From Trichomonas vaginalis G3 (taxonomy: Eukaryota; Parabasalia; Trichomonadida; Trichomonadidae), in the NCBI RefSeq assembly GCF_026262505.1, contig NC_067205.1, forward strand, positions 15,190,001 through 15,254,000: a DNA stretch of 64,000 nt, given 5' to 3'. Both the position numbers and the translations under genes were made by a program. Below are positions 51,208 through 59,755 of the stretch, piece after piece (the stretch's first letter is position 1; each line of letters begins with the position of its first letter). The notes beneath the pieces were generated by a model. It was given only the letters and a program-made list of their open reading frames with translations, ran no database searches and was not told where the DNA came from.

Positions 51208-51654
51208 TTACATGTCATATCTCCCCTTCTCTGGAACTGGTTCTTTCTTCTCTTCTTCTACTTTCTTTTCTTTCTTTTCTTTCTTCTTCTTCTCTGGTGG
51301 AGATATGTCAAATTTCTCAGAACCATATTTATGTAAAAGTTCTTTGTCCTTTAATAGCTCATCTATTCTGTTTTCTATTTCATCTTCAAGAACAGCGCAT
51401 GTGTCTTCTTTGCATTCTAAGAACTTTTGTTGGACTTCATCTTTCCAATCGGCGTCATCTCTGTCAACAAGTCTGTCATTGACAAATTTTAAGACTGCTC
51501 TGCTTAATGTTTTATGGTTCTTGTCATATTCCCAGAAACAGAACTTTAGAACAAATTCTCCTTTCTTGTTTACACTATGTAAGATTTTATGGTCGACAGA
51601 TGTTTTGCTGTCGAAAAGCTTGTCTCGAATATAGATGGCGAAATCGCTAGACAT
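51208..51654 (-). CDS. Hypothetical protein with Lys/Glu tail, 148 aa
   Basis: MSSDFAIYIRDKLFDSKTSV, then beta/alpha (GEFVLKFCFWEYDKNHKTLS), acidic helical middle and a highly charged tail (EKKKKEKKEKKVEEEKKEPV). Divergent from the ATPase gene at 51691 with a 36-base spacer containing TTTTCTAAAAGATAAAAATT. Unknown function. Confidence 0.6.
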   Translation of the reverse strand: MSSDFAIYIRDKLFDSKTSVDHKILHSVNKKGEFVLKFCFWEYDKNHKTLSRAVLKFVNDRLVDRDDADWKDEVQQKFLECKEDTCAVLEDEIENRIDELLKDKELLHKYGSEKFDISPPEKKKKEKKEKKVEEEKKEPVPEKGRYDM

Positions 51655-51690
51655 TTTCTAAAAGATAAAAATTTTAATTTTTCTAAAAAT

Positions 51691-52566
51691 ATGTTAGAAA
51701 AAAAGTTTGCTGACATTGACAAGAAATTTGAGAATGTTTTAAACAAGAACAAGGTGAAATTAGAAAATGCTCAGATAAAACCCATACATGACAAGTTCTT
51801 ATTTGCTCAGAATGGTATAACAGGTCTAATTGCACCGCCTGGGTCGGGTAAGACTTTCACTTATCTTAAAATGGCTGCACAACAACAAGAACTAGATGAG
51901 AAGAACCCATTCTATGAGTTAGTTGTCATTTGTAGTACTTCTGGTCAATTTGACCAAACCGTAAATTCGTTCAAAGATATTATAAAAAAGTCTAAGTTAG
52001 TATGTATAAAAGACTCTGAGTTGTTAGATTGGATAAAGAAGTACCAAAGAAGAGTTTTGAAGTACAATGCTATAAATGAGTATATAAATTCTAAGTTTAA
52101 AGACCCAAATGAGGAAATGCAGAGAATATTAGAGAAGAAACACTTCAGAAACAAACAGAAAGAGATAGAATACATTTCGAAGAAATTGCAATCTTACGAT
52201 TGGAAGACTTACCCTCATAGATGTCTTCTTATTTTAGACGACTTTGCATCTCATCCTTTGTTAAAGAACAGAGAACAAGATATGTGTCGAATTCTTAAGA
52301 AGCTCAGACACTTTAACATCTCAGTTGTCATTTGTGTACAGACAGCAAAGAGTTTAAGTAAGGATGTAAAGAGAATACTTACTGACATTGTACTTTTCCC
52401 CGGATTGTCCGAAGACGATTTCATGGAACTTATGAAAGAGTCCATGGCAGGTAAGTTTGACAGACATGAACTATGGGAGAAGTACAAAGTCATACAAGAC
52501 CCTCATACTTCTTTCAGAATTCATATCTACGCGAACAAAGTTCAAATTGTAAAAAGTCAAGCGTAA
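51691..52566 (+). CDS. Genome-packaging ATPase, A32/FtsK-HerA type
   Basis: Start at ATG 51691 (MLEKKFADIDKKFENVLNKN), 36 bases after the divergent gene; an upstream extension to 51589 runs through that spacer and is unlikely. 291 aa. Walker A LIAPPGSGKTFTYLK near residue 48, Walker B CLLILDDFASHPLL near 180, then FNISVVICVQTAKSLSKDVK, the conserved sensor-like strand. These are the marks of the A32-like ATPase that pumps viral or Polinton DNA into capsids. With the capsid genes it forms the morphogenesis set. Intact. Confidence 0.85.
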   Translation: MLEKKFADIDKKFENVLNKNKVKLENAQIKPIHDKFLFAQNGITGLIAPPGSGKTFTYLKMAAQQQELDEKNPFYELVVICSTSGQFDQTVNSFKDIIKKSKLVCIKDSELLDWIKKYQRRVLKYNAINEYINSKFKDPNEEMQRILEKKHFRNKQKEIEYISKKLQSYDWKTYPHRCLLILDDFASHPLLKNREQDMCRILKKLRHFNISVVICVQTAKSLSKDVKRILTDIVLFPGLSEDDFMELMKESMAGKFDRHELWEKYKVIQDPHTSFRIHIYANKVQIVKSQA

Positions 52567-52639
52567 AAAATGTAAGTGTTTAGTCTTAGTCTGTTGTGGT
52601 TCTGCAGCTTTCGGTTCTTCTGGCTTTGGAATGGACTCG

Positions 52640-53075
52640 GTTGGTGGTACGTCGGACATTCGTTTGTGTCCTGTCGGAAGGAAAATATTTTCCTGTCGGA
52701 AGGAAGAGTTCTTCCTGTTGGAAGGAAAATTTTTTCCTGTTGGAAGGAAAATTTTTTCCTGTCGGAAGGAAAAATTTTTCCTGAAGTTCGACCAAAAAGT
52801 TCTCAATTTTCGAAAATTTGAATGGTTTACGGACGGACAACTGGAAAAATTTTTCCTGTTGGAAGGAAAATTTTTTCCTGTTGGAAGGAAAATTTTTTCC
52901 TGTTGGAAGGAAGAGTTCTTCCTGTCGGAAGGAAAATTTTTTCCTGTCGAAAGGAAGAACTTGGAATGCCAGAAGGAAATTTTTTCCTGTCGAAAGGAAG
53001 AACTTGGAATGCCAGAAGGAAATTTTTTTCCTGTCGGAAGGAAGGACTCGGAATGCCAGAAGGATTTGACAAGAC
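52640..53075. repeat. 22-bp minisatellite, open in several frames
   Basis: About 14 units of TTCCTGTYGGAAGGAAAATT-type sequence (22 bp) occur in two blocks, 52675-52780 and 52847-52960, followed by a longer variant (52960-53060) with GGAATGCCAGAAGG. Because 22 is not a multiple of 3, the unit cycles through all frames, and long frames are open on both strands (plus: FSCWKENFFLLEGKFFPVGR; minus: FRQEKIFLPTGKNFPSNRK). A plus-strand frame exits the array as LIELPEPSEVKLEK at 53127. Confidence 0.85.
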
Positions 53076-53136
53076 AATTTACCTTATAGAGCTACCTGAG
53101 CCATCTGAAGTCAAGCTTGAAAAATAAATGGTTCAT

Positions 53137-53994
53137 TTACTCTGCTTGTTTGAAGTTGTCAAAATACTCTGTTATTTTTTCCTTTAACAATGGCAAATCT
53201 TCTTTGAAGGTAAGTATTGTACAACCTTTAATATCATAGTGTGTTTGAGGTAAAGTATCTTGAACTATTTGTTTCACATCTTCATTTGGTGTCATTGAAA
53301 TCGGTAAGTTTTCGCGATAGAACCAATTTCTGTCAGATTTGTAAATCTTAGCAAGGTCGTAAAAGCTTTTGTTGTTTCTTCTGACTAAATGCAACATAAC
53401 CATATCTCTGTCTTCTTCATTTTCCATCTCTTCAGTATAAATCATATACTTATAGTTCTTTTCCTTTCCTTTTGGTACCGAACGTGGTATTCTTTTCTGT
53501 ATGTTTTTGTCTTTTGCTTCAAGCTTGTTCTCTAGCTCTTCACGTTCTTGTCTATGAATTTCGTCAAGAAGTCTGTAAATATACCAAGCATAACGAGGCG
53601 AAGCCCACATTGCAACAGCATTTACAAGAAGTCTATGTACATACCAGCCTCTCAAACCATTTGGCAAATTTTCACGATTTTCATAGAGTTTTGGCGACTG
53701 GGGTTTTTTACCTACTCGCTGTTCTTCACGATTTTCATGAGTTTTAGGCGACCCCGAAAAAAGTATGTCTCGCTGTGCTTCATTTAATAGTTCAATAGTG
53801 CTTTGGTTCCTAAACCAGTCTTTAGGAAGCTTGGTATCTGGAGCAAAACATGCTGTCAAAATACTTTGCATTTGGTACATGTCATCTTTGACCGAACGAA
53901 TGAGACGTAACTGTTTGTTATACTGAACCCACTCGTATTCTTCATTTATGTCTTCATGAACGATAGCAGTTGTTGTGTTCTCTGTTGTTGACAT
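53137..53994 (-). CDS. KilA-N domain protein, 285 aa (Maverick copy 2)
   Basis: Start at ATG 53994 (MSTTENTTTAIVHEDINEEY); an upstream TTG-start reading to 54012 is less likely. The KilA-N core is clear: KLPKDWFRNQSTIELLNEA, then RGWYVHRLLVNAVAMWASPR, then YAWYIYRLLDEIHRQE. A second basic part follows (KNIQKRIPRSVPKGKEKNYK ... FLVRRNN-type strands). KilA-N domains bind DNA in phages, poxviruses and other large DNA viruses, often as regulators of infection. A gene of the same class follows upstream. Intact. Confidence 0.8.
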   Translation of the reverse strand: MSTTENTTTAIVHEDINEEYEWVQYNKQLRLIRSVKDDMYQMQSILTACFAPDTKLPKDWFRNQSTIELLNEAQRDILFSGSPKTHENREEQRVGKKPQSPKLYENRENLPNGLRGWYVHRLLVNAVAMWASPRYAWYIYRLLDEIHRQEREELENKLEAKDKNIQKRIPRSVPKGKEKNYKYMIYTEEMENEEDRDMVMLHLVRRNNKSFYDLAKIYKSDRNWFYRENLPISMTPNEDVKQIVQDTLPQTHYDIKGCTILTFKEDLPLLKEKITEYFDNFKQAE

Positions 53995-54082
53995 ATCTGT
54001 CCTTACATACAAAATAAAAAAAATATTTTATAAAAAATTAGCGTTATTTCCTGACTTTCACAAAAGACCAAAAATAAACGCT

Positions 54083-54694
54083 TTACATGTATTTTTCAGC
54101 AACTTCGTCAAATAATTTTATAGCACTATCTATCTCATCTACTTCAAACGTTTCTTTACCTTTTATGGGAGCACCATACATTTTCTCAAACTTTTCAAGC
54201 AGTTCTGTTTCAGCAGCTCTCATATCGTTAACGAACACAAACTTAACTCTATTGACTGTACTGTCATATCTTTGAGTTATATTATATGTTCTTCCTATCT
54301 TATATCTCTTTGTATTGAAGTCCTTCGGTTTCTGAACGATGTAAAGTAAGCCTTCACTGCAACGTTCCGTATCGAATGAACCACGTGTTATGAAGTTATA
54401 TCCAACAACTGGGTCTAACCATAACAAAACTATTGGTATAAGACTTTTGTCGATGAGATATGCTGCAGTTCCATAGAATCTTACCGATATCATAAGCTCA
54501 GGATTTCTTGTCAAAATTTTCTGAGTAGAAGCAGTTCTAACCCAGTCCTTCGGTTTCTTTCCAGATGGAGATATAATGTCTGACAAAGAATATTTGTTGT
54601 ATTTCTTTGAGTATCTTACGTTTAAATCACCTATTCTAACCATTTTGGTGTCATTGTCTATCTTTCTAACTGTTTCAAACTCAATGTTTGTCAT
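54083..54694 (-). CDS. KilA-N plus GIY-YIG/T5orf172-like protein, 203 aa
   Basis: N-terminal KilA-N core: VRYSKKYNKYSLSDIISPSG, KDWVRTASTQKIL and RFYGTAAYLIDKSLIPIVLL WLDP. The C-terminal half (from about residue 115) has EGLLYIVQKPKDFNTKRYKI GRTYNITQRYDST, then VKFVFVNDMRAAETELLEKF and GKETFEVDEIDSAIKLF, the pattern of T5orf172 domains, a branch of the GIY-YIG nuclease family. Such fusions occur in poxviruses and giant viruses. It may cut or bind DNA; whether it is an active nuclease cannot be read off. Ends before an A/T spacer shared with other starts. Confidence 0.75.
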   Translation of the reverse strand: MTNIEFETVRKIDNDTKMVRIGDLNVRYSKKYNKYSLSDIISPSGKKPKDWVRTASTQKILTRNPELMISVRFYGTAAYLIDKSLIPIVLLWLDPVVGYNFITRGSFDTERCSEGLLYIVQKPKDFNTKRYKIGRTYNITQRYDSTVNRVKFVFVNDMRAAETELLEKFEKMYGAPIKGKETFEVDEIDSAIKLFDEVAEKYM

Positions 54695-54776
54695 TTTCTG
54701 TCTTTACATACAAAATAAAAAATATTTTTTTAAAAAAACTAACTTTATTTTTTCTATCTTGTATAAAAGATATGAT

Positions 54777-55450
54777 TTCAGGGATTTTTTTTACGAAGTG
54801 CAAAAGTTCTCTTCGTCAAAAAATAACAGTTATATAATGAAATTTGGTCATTTTTTCACGATTTTCGTACGGAATCTCGTTCCTCGGTTTTTCGAGGAAC
54901 GCAAACATATGAGGAAATTCATGAAATTTGGTCATTTTTTCACGATTTCAGGGATTTTTTTTACGAAGTGCAAAAGTTCTCTTCGTAAAAAAATAACAGT
55001 TATATAATGAAATTTGGTCATTTTTTCACGATTTCAGGGATTTTTTTTACGAAGTGCAAAAGTTCTCTTCGTCAAAAATAACAGTTATATAATGAAATTT
55101 GGTCATTTTTTCACGATTTCAGGGATTTTTTTTACGAAGTGCAAAAGTTCTCTTCGTAAAAAAATAACAGTTATATAATGAAATTTGGTCATTTTTTCAC
55201 GATTTCAGGGATTTTTTTTACGAAGTGTCAAAGTTCTCTTCGTAAAAAAATAACAGTTATATAATGAAATTTGGTCATTTTTTCACGATTTCAGGGATTT
55301 TTTTTACGAAGTGCAAAAGTTCTCTTCGTAAAAAAATAACAGTTATATAATGAAATTTGGTCATTTTTTCACGATTTCAGGGATTTTTTTTACGAAGTGC
55401 AAAAGTTCTCTTCGTCAAAAAAGAACAGTTATATAATGAAATTTGGTCAT
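54777..55450. repeat. 86-bp tandem repeats, each with a hairpin
   Basis: Units start at 54777, 54947, 55033, 55118, 55204, 55290 and 55376 (period 85-86; the first gap holds a different 80-base insert). Each unit contains TTTTTTACGAAG and its complement CTTCGTAAAAAA around a 12-base loop, and the phrase TGAAATTTGGTCATTTTTTC. The insert holds another hairpin, GTTCCTCG-CGAGGAAC arms at 54880-54901. Regular hairpin-bearing iterons suggest an origin, packaging or regulatory array. Not coding. Confidence 0.85.
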
Positions 55451-55652
55451 TTTACTCAGACAAAAATATATTTTAGGTGTCACCAGGTCCCTCGGTCCCT
55501 CGGTCCCTCGGTCAACTAACATCTTTTTGAAAATGGTGACAACATGACATTTTGACAACAACACAGGAAATAAACTTCTTCGTATATGTTTTGTCAAAAC
55601 TTCATCGTCAATGAGCGTAAATCAGACAAAAATATATTTCTACCATAAAGTT

Positions 55653-56561
55653 TTATAAGCGTTTTACATGGTATATGTTGTGATGGTTCATGACTTTAAA
55701 CAGTTTTGTAGCTTCTATTTCTTCTTTTAGTACATCGAATGTTTTAACAATGCCGAAAGTTTCTTTATATTTCTTCTTGACATCAGATAGAAGGAAATCG
55801 TCAGCTGTTGGATAGTTTTTGTTCAGAAATGTCAACATGTCCATTTTATCTTCTGCTGGTTTCTCTACTTCTTTCTTTAAGTCAGCATAGTCGTTTCTCA
55901 TACGTTCTATCTCTTTGACGGAGTAGTTATATTTCTTCATTGCTGCTTTACATTTTGAACATTGTGGGTTCATTTTAGCATTGTACATTGAAACCTTACC
56001 TGCTAAAACAACTAAGGCGTAAATGGTTTTCTTTAACTCAAAAGTTGCGGGTTTTATCTGTTCATTCCATACTTTACCTCTTCTATCTTTATCTCTTATC
56101 TGCCATACACATTTTGCAACTAACAAAACAAAGTTGTCGTAGGTCTTAAACTCCCCAGATTTATATATGTCAATGAAATATACCATATCGCAGTCTTTGT
56201 CCATGACTTTGTGGTTGCAATGAAATCCAAGAAACTCATAGTTTACCTTTCGTATGAACTTCTTTATTTCAACTGAGTCGGTTGGTCTGACTTCTATTTC
56301 ATCGAATTCAGGAATAGTGAGCTTTTGTTGTTGTATTTCAGGAAGTTTAGGTAGATGGTCAATAATATCCTGCATTTCATAAAGATACTGTTCATTTGTT
56401 TCATCTTTTGCAGTGCAATCTAAATCTCCTTGGAGAAGTTCCTGCTTTATCTTCTGGATTTCTGTTTCGAAAGTATATGAAGAAGGAATGAAGCTTTTCA
56501 TTTCTACTAACATTGAAGTTGGGTTCATGACTAACGAGTTTGGTGCTGTTGTTGCTAACAT
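55653..56561 (-). CDS. Hypothetical protein inside the inverted-repeat cassette, 302 aa
   Basis: Starts MLATTAPNSLVMNPTSMLVE. Middle region with FIRKVNYEFLGFHCNHKVMD, DMVYFIDIYKSGEFKTYDNF and CVWQIRDKDRRGKVWNEQI, then a CxxC pair (NPQCSKCKAAMKK) that could bind zinc, a coiled segment and an alpha-helical end (TFDVLKEEIEATKLFKVMNH). Not recognised. It resembles viral accessory DNA-binding proteins in general composition only. Its position between large inverted repeats suggests it may have come in as a unit. Confidence 0.6.
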   Translation of the reverse strand: MLATTAPNSLVMNPTSMLVEMKSFIPSSYTFETEIQKIKQELLQGDLDCTAKDETNEQYLYEMQDIIDHLPKLPEIQQQKLTIPEFDEIEVRPTDSVEIKKFIRKVNYEFLGFHCNHKVMDKDCDMVYFIDIYKSGEFKTYDNFVLLVAKCVWQIRDKDRRGKVWNEQIKPATFELKKTIYALVVLAGKVSMYNAKMNPQCSKCKAAMKKYNYSVKEIERMRNDYADLKKEVEKPAEDKMDMLTFLNKNYPTADDFLLSDVKKKYKETFGIVKTFDVLKEEIEATKLFKVMNHHNIYHVKRL

Positions 56562-56757
56562 GTTCTTACAATAAAAATAAAAAATATTTTTTTAAAAAAA
56601 CTAACTTTATTTTTTATTTCGGGAAAATTCATGAGTTTTGGTTGAAAAATACGGTGAACCAAAAGTGGCTCGACCTCAAAACAAGCATTTTGTGAAGAAT
56701 ATACCAACCGCCAGAATTTCGACGGTTGCTTTTTATACAAAATTCAACGGGTGAAAG

Positions 56758-57070
56758 AATACGAAGATGAAGTCATGACAAAAACATGTACGATGAAGAA
56801 GTCATGACAAAACATGTACGATGAAGTCTTGACAAAACATGTACGATGAAGTCTTGACAAAACATTTACGAAGAAGTCATGACAAAACATATACGAAGAA
56901 GTCATGACAAAACATTTACGATGAAATCATGACAAAACATATACGATGAAGTCATGACAAAACATATACGAAGAAGTCATGACAAAACATTTACGTTCAT
57001 GTTTGACAAAACATTTACGATGAAGTCATGACAAAACATATACGAAGAAGTCATGACAAAACATTTACGA
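56758..57070. repeat. 25-bp tandem repeats with GTCATGAC palindrome
   Basis: About a dozen units of roughly GAAGTCATGACAAAACATAT plus ACG, differing by single bases, follow one another with slight length changes. Each contains the palindrome GTCATGAC or GTCTTGAC. They abut the right inverted-repeat arms. Confidence 0.75.
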
Positions 57071-57354
57071 AGAAGAAGTTTATTTCCTGGACTGTTGTCA
57101 AAATGTCATGTTGTCACACTTTTTCAGAGAAGTTAAAATGACCGAGGGACCGAGGGACCGAGGGACCTGGTGACACCTTCAGTTCTTCAAAACATATACG
57201 AAGAAGTCATGACAAAACATTTACGAAGAAGAAGTTTATTTCCTGGACTGTTGTCAAAATGTCATGTTGTCACACTTTTTCAGAGAAGTTAAAATGACCG
57301 AGGGACCGAGGGACCTGGTGACACCTAAAAACCATCTACCCTAAAATATATTTT

Positions 57355-58213
57355 TCAATACTTTTTCAGCACTTTTCCGTAGTTATATATGAAAGACAAT
57401 TCGAGATAAAAGTCATAGTACAATGGTATTATATGTTGCACACCATTTGTTGTGAACCAAACTTGAAAGTCAGAGAAACTGTTACTAGGTGGTTCGTAGA
57501 ATTTAGAAGCAAAGTCATAAAAGTCCTTGCCAATACATAGAAAAACTATTGTTGCTTGAACTGAAACTTGCATGGCACATAACATTTTGAGGGTCAAACA
57601 CGTTTCTATAAACTGTCAAATCTGCTGGTGGAAGTATAAATTTAAATGGACCATCTGGTGGTAATGGTTCGTTTCTGGTTTAGTAACCGAAGAAATTGTG
57701 CCCAAGAACGTTTGTCTACTCCCCAAAATAAAACTCTGTATCTCTTGGAGGGTTAATTTCAATCTTTTGAAATGAAACGGTGGAGTTCATCTTGTCATAT
57801 TCTAGTTTCAGATAGTATGTTCCATTTAGTAAAGAGTCGTATTTTTCTTGAAATTCCCAATAGTATTTGTTCATTTGAGTTTGAAAGTCATTTAGAGTTT
57901 TCTCAAGACTTTCGTCTGAACGAACTGTAAAGATCATTTCATCAAATTTGTCTATTAGACCATCAGAACCTTTATACTGCCCATGAAAATATACTGCGAA
58001 CATAAATGCGTTCGTTCTATTTGAAAACAAAACTCTTCTAAATCCTATTGCCTTTGCATCTGAAGGACTTTGAAGCCAACGAATTGGATAGTCAAACCTG
58101 TATACTCGGGATGAAATTTCTTCATCTGAAATAGTCCTACCAGCATTTGTAAAGATATAGTCTAACGGTTTTGTATCTGCTACTTTTGTTCTTTGTTTTT
58201 CAACCTGAAGCAT
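57355..58213 (-). pseudogene. Maverick paralogous family protein (copy 2, inverted member)
   Basis: A 165-aa open part starts at 58213 (MLQVEKQRTKVADTKPLDYI, YRFDYPIRWLQSP, KAIGFRRVLFSNR) and a second part lies at 57355-57597 (KFYEPPSNSFSDFQVWFTTN, IIPLYYDFYLELSFIYNYGK). Same family as 11033-11882 and 62469-63310, but more divergent and on the opposite strand. Virion-associated by context; function unknown. Broken between the two parts. Confidence 0.5.
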
Positions 58214-58239
58214 TTAATATATGTAAAATATATATTGTT

Positions 58240-58824
58240 TTAAAATGGTATGCCATATAGCTTCTTGAATTTGTTAAGAAGTATTTGAACGTATTTTCCA
58301 TCTGTATCTCTAGTGTTTACATAAGCATAGCCTTCCTTAGTAAAATATACTTGTAATTTCCTATAGTTTACGCCGGTATAAAAGTAGAAAGAGTCTTGTT
58401 CTTCGCTATAGTAGTAAAACTCAAACGTATGCTTGCCATAGTCTGTAATTTCAATTGTTTCATCTTCTAGTTCGTCGACAAATTCGAATACAATATCTCC
58501 AAATTTGCCTTTGTTCTTATTGTTTTCAGAACGAGTGACCCAACGTAAGTTTTCAAGTCTATTGTCGTTTCTTATATGGTTTATATGGTCTACAAAAGGT
58601 AAATTGTTAGGATTCAGTATAAAATGAGTTGCAATGACAACATGTTTAAAATAGTGTTTTCCACCCATCTTCATCATAGCATATCCGTTATTTCGCTCCC
58701 ATTCGCTTAAAACTCTTTTTGTCTTTTTGTTTCTGACTTCAAATGACTCACAACAGTGAATTTCATATTTCTCATCTAACAAACAAGTTTCCCAACGGTC
58801 TTCTCCAACAAACTCAGCGTACAT
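58240..58824 (-). CDS. NUMOD4/HNH-type endonuclease, 194 aa
   Basis: Begins MYAEFVGEDRWETCLLDEKY with a NUMOD4-like head (YEIHCCESFEVRNKKTKRVL), then YFKHVVIATHFILNPNNLPF and VDHINHIRNDNRLENLRWVT with the HNH His-Asn-His spacing, and a C-terminal alpha/beta part with YYYSEEQDSFYFYTGVN. HNH homing-type enzymes nick or cut DNA and often spread by themselves. It takes the place where copy 1 has the polymerase gene. Intact. Confidence 0.8.
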   Translation of the reverse strand: MYAEFVGEDRWETCLLDEKYEIHCCESFEVRNKKTKRVLSEWERNNGYAMMKMGGKHYFKHVVIATHFILNPNNLPFVDHINHIRNDNRLENLRWVTRSENNKNKGKFGDIVFEFVDELEDETIEITDYGKHTFEFYYYSEEQDSFYFYTGVNYRKLQVYFTKEGYAYVNTRDTDGKYVQILLNKFKKLYGIPF

Positions 58825-58852
58825 TTCAAATAAAATAAAAAAATATTTTTTT

Positions 58853-58950
58853 AAAAATATATTGTTTTAAAATGGTATGCCATTTCATATTTCTCATCTA
58901 ACAAACAAGTTTCCCAACGGTCTTCTCCAACAAACTCAGCGTACATTTTT
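58853..58950 (-). repeat. Short tandem remnant of the HNH gene
   Basis: This small block repeats both ends of the neighbouring HNH gene (ATTGTTTTAAAATGGTATGC at its start side and the start-codon side with CAAACTCAGCGTACAT). It points to an extra, mostly lost HNH copy next to the intact one. Not itself coding. Confidence 0.7.
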
Positions 58951-58979
58951 ATAAAAATAAAAAAATATTTTTTTTCTCT

Positions 58980-59564
58980 TTACTTTACATAACCGCCTGC
59001 TGCCATAAGTCTTTGACGCCAACCCATACCAGCTAATGAAGGTTGACTTGGTTTAGTTTCCAAACTAAACTTTGGTTTTGGTTTATCTTCAGTTTTTGGT
59101 TTCTCTTCTTCTATTGGTTTTTCGTCACTTTTCGGTTCCTTTGACTTTACTTCACTTGCAGGAACAGTTGTGTCGTCAACATCTTCATAAATATCATATG
59201 CCATTTGTTTTTGTTTTCCTTTCAACTTTTTGTGTTTGTTGTAAAGTTTAGAATATTTCGACTCTAAGTCAATGAGATGTTCTATAATGAACTGTTGGTC
59301 AGTGAAGTAAACTTTTCCATCTGTTGTCTCGAAAGCTCCTTCAGACTTCAATATTTTATTTGTGAGAGTCTGTTTCTTTTTTGAGATACTTGCCGTTCCA
59401 TTTTTATGAAAAGTGACTTTGTAGTTAGGGTTTGTATTTCCAGACCTGGCACTTTCTATTATTGAATTTTTCTCTTCATCTGTAAGTTCTTTGACAGGTT
59501 TTGACAATGGTTCTGAACTTTTTGTTTGTGGTGTCAAATCTACCGTTTCAACTTCTTCGGTCAT
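58980..59564 (-). CDS. Lys/Glu-rich Maverick protein, 194 aa
   Basis: Starts MTEEVETVDLTPQTKSSEPL; has a short beta segment (YKVTFHKNGTASISKKKQTL), a coiled coil (FIIEHLIDLESKYSKLYNKH ... KKLKGKQKQMAYDIYE), an acidic Lys/Glu linker (KSDEKPIEEEKPKTEDKPKP) and a short basic end (GMGWRQRLMAAGGYVK). It stands at the head of a minus-strand row of small genes. The copy-1 version (7482-8055) is broken. Role unknown; a tethering or scaffold protein would fit. Start chosen by agreement with copy 1. Confidence 0.65.
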   Translation of the reverse strand: MTEEVETVDLTPQTKSSEPLSKPVKELTDEEKNSIIESARSGNTNPNYKVTFHKNGTASISKKKQTLTNKILKSEGAFETTDGKVYFTDQQFIIEHLIDLESKYSKLYNKHKKLKGKQKQMAYDIYEDVDDTTVPASEVKSKEPKSDEKPIEEEKPKTEDKPKPKFSLETKPSQPSLAGMGWRQRLMAAGGYVK

Positions 59565-59583
59565 TTCATCTCAGTAAAAAATT

Positions 59584-59736
59584 TTAGTTCGGTTTGTTTT
59601 CAACTGGTTGTTTAGGTTTTTTAAGTCGGTCTAAAACTTCCTGAGGTATAGGAAGAACTTGACAAACACGTTGTGTAACTGCTGGAAGCCGACAAATCCA
59701 TCTTGAACCCATTTGTCTCAATGCTGTATTGTTCAT
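59584..59736 (-). CDS. Small protein, 50 aa (Maverick copy 2)
   Basis: Complete ATG-to-TAA frame: MNNTALRQMGSRWICRLPAV, TQRVCQVLPIPQEVLDRLKK, PKQPVENKPN. It has two cysteines and ends basic/proline-rich. The same gene, broken, is at 8075-8229 in copy 1, between the same neighbours, which supports it despite its length. Upstream it carries CTGAG near the start like other minus-strand starts here. Function unknown. Confidence 0.6.
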   Translation of the reverse strand: MNNTALRQMGSRWICRLPAVTQRVCQVLPIPQEVLDRLKKPKQPVENKPN

Positions 59737-59755
59737 TTCATCTCAGTAAAAAACT

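Larger units (their letters stand above)
55476..57327. repeat. Gene flanked by 120-bp inverted repeats
   Basis: The left arm (55476-55595; starts AGGTGTCACCAGGTCCCTCG) is the inverse of a right arm at 57053-57177 and of a second right copy at 57207-57327. Each contains a CCTCGGT or ACCGAGGG triplet run, TGACAACATGACATTTTGAC and AAGTTTATTTCCTG or its complement. The only gene between them is 55653-56561. Short outer flanks (AAAAATATATTTTAGG) also agree. It looks like a nested insertion or duplicated cassette inside the Maverick. Confidence 0.75.

Noticed and set aside
52574-53127. Separate protein-coding genes for every long frame in the 22-bp repeat
   Set aside because: All frames are open simply because the unit lacks stops; no start, promoter or homologue favours a specific one.
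54777-55450. CRISPR-like array
   Set aside because: Units are 86 bp long and directly joined, with no variable spacers and no cas genes. These are iterons in a eukaryotic element.
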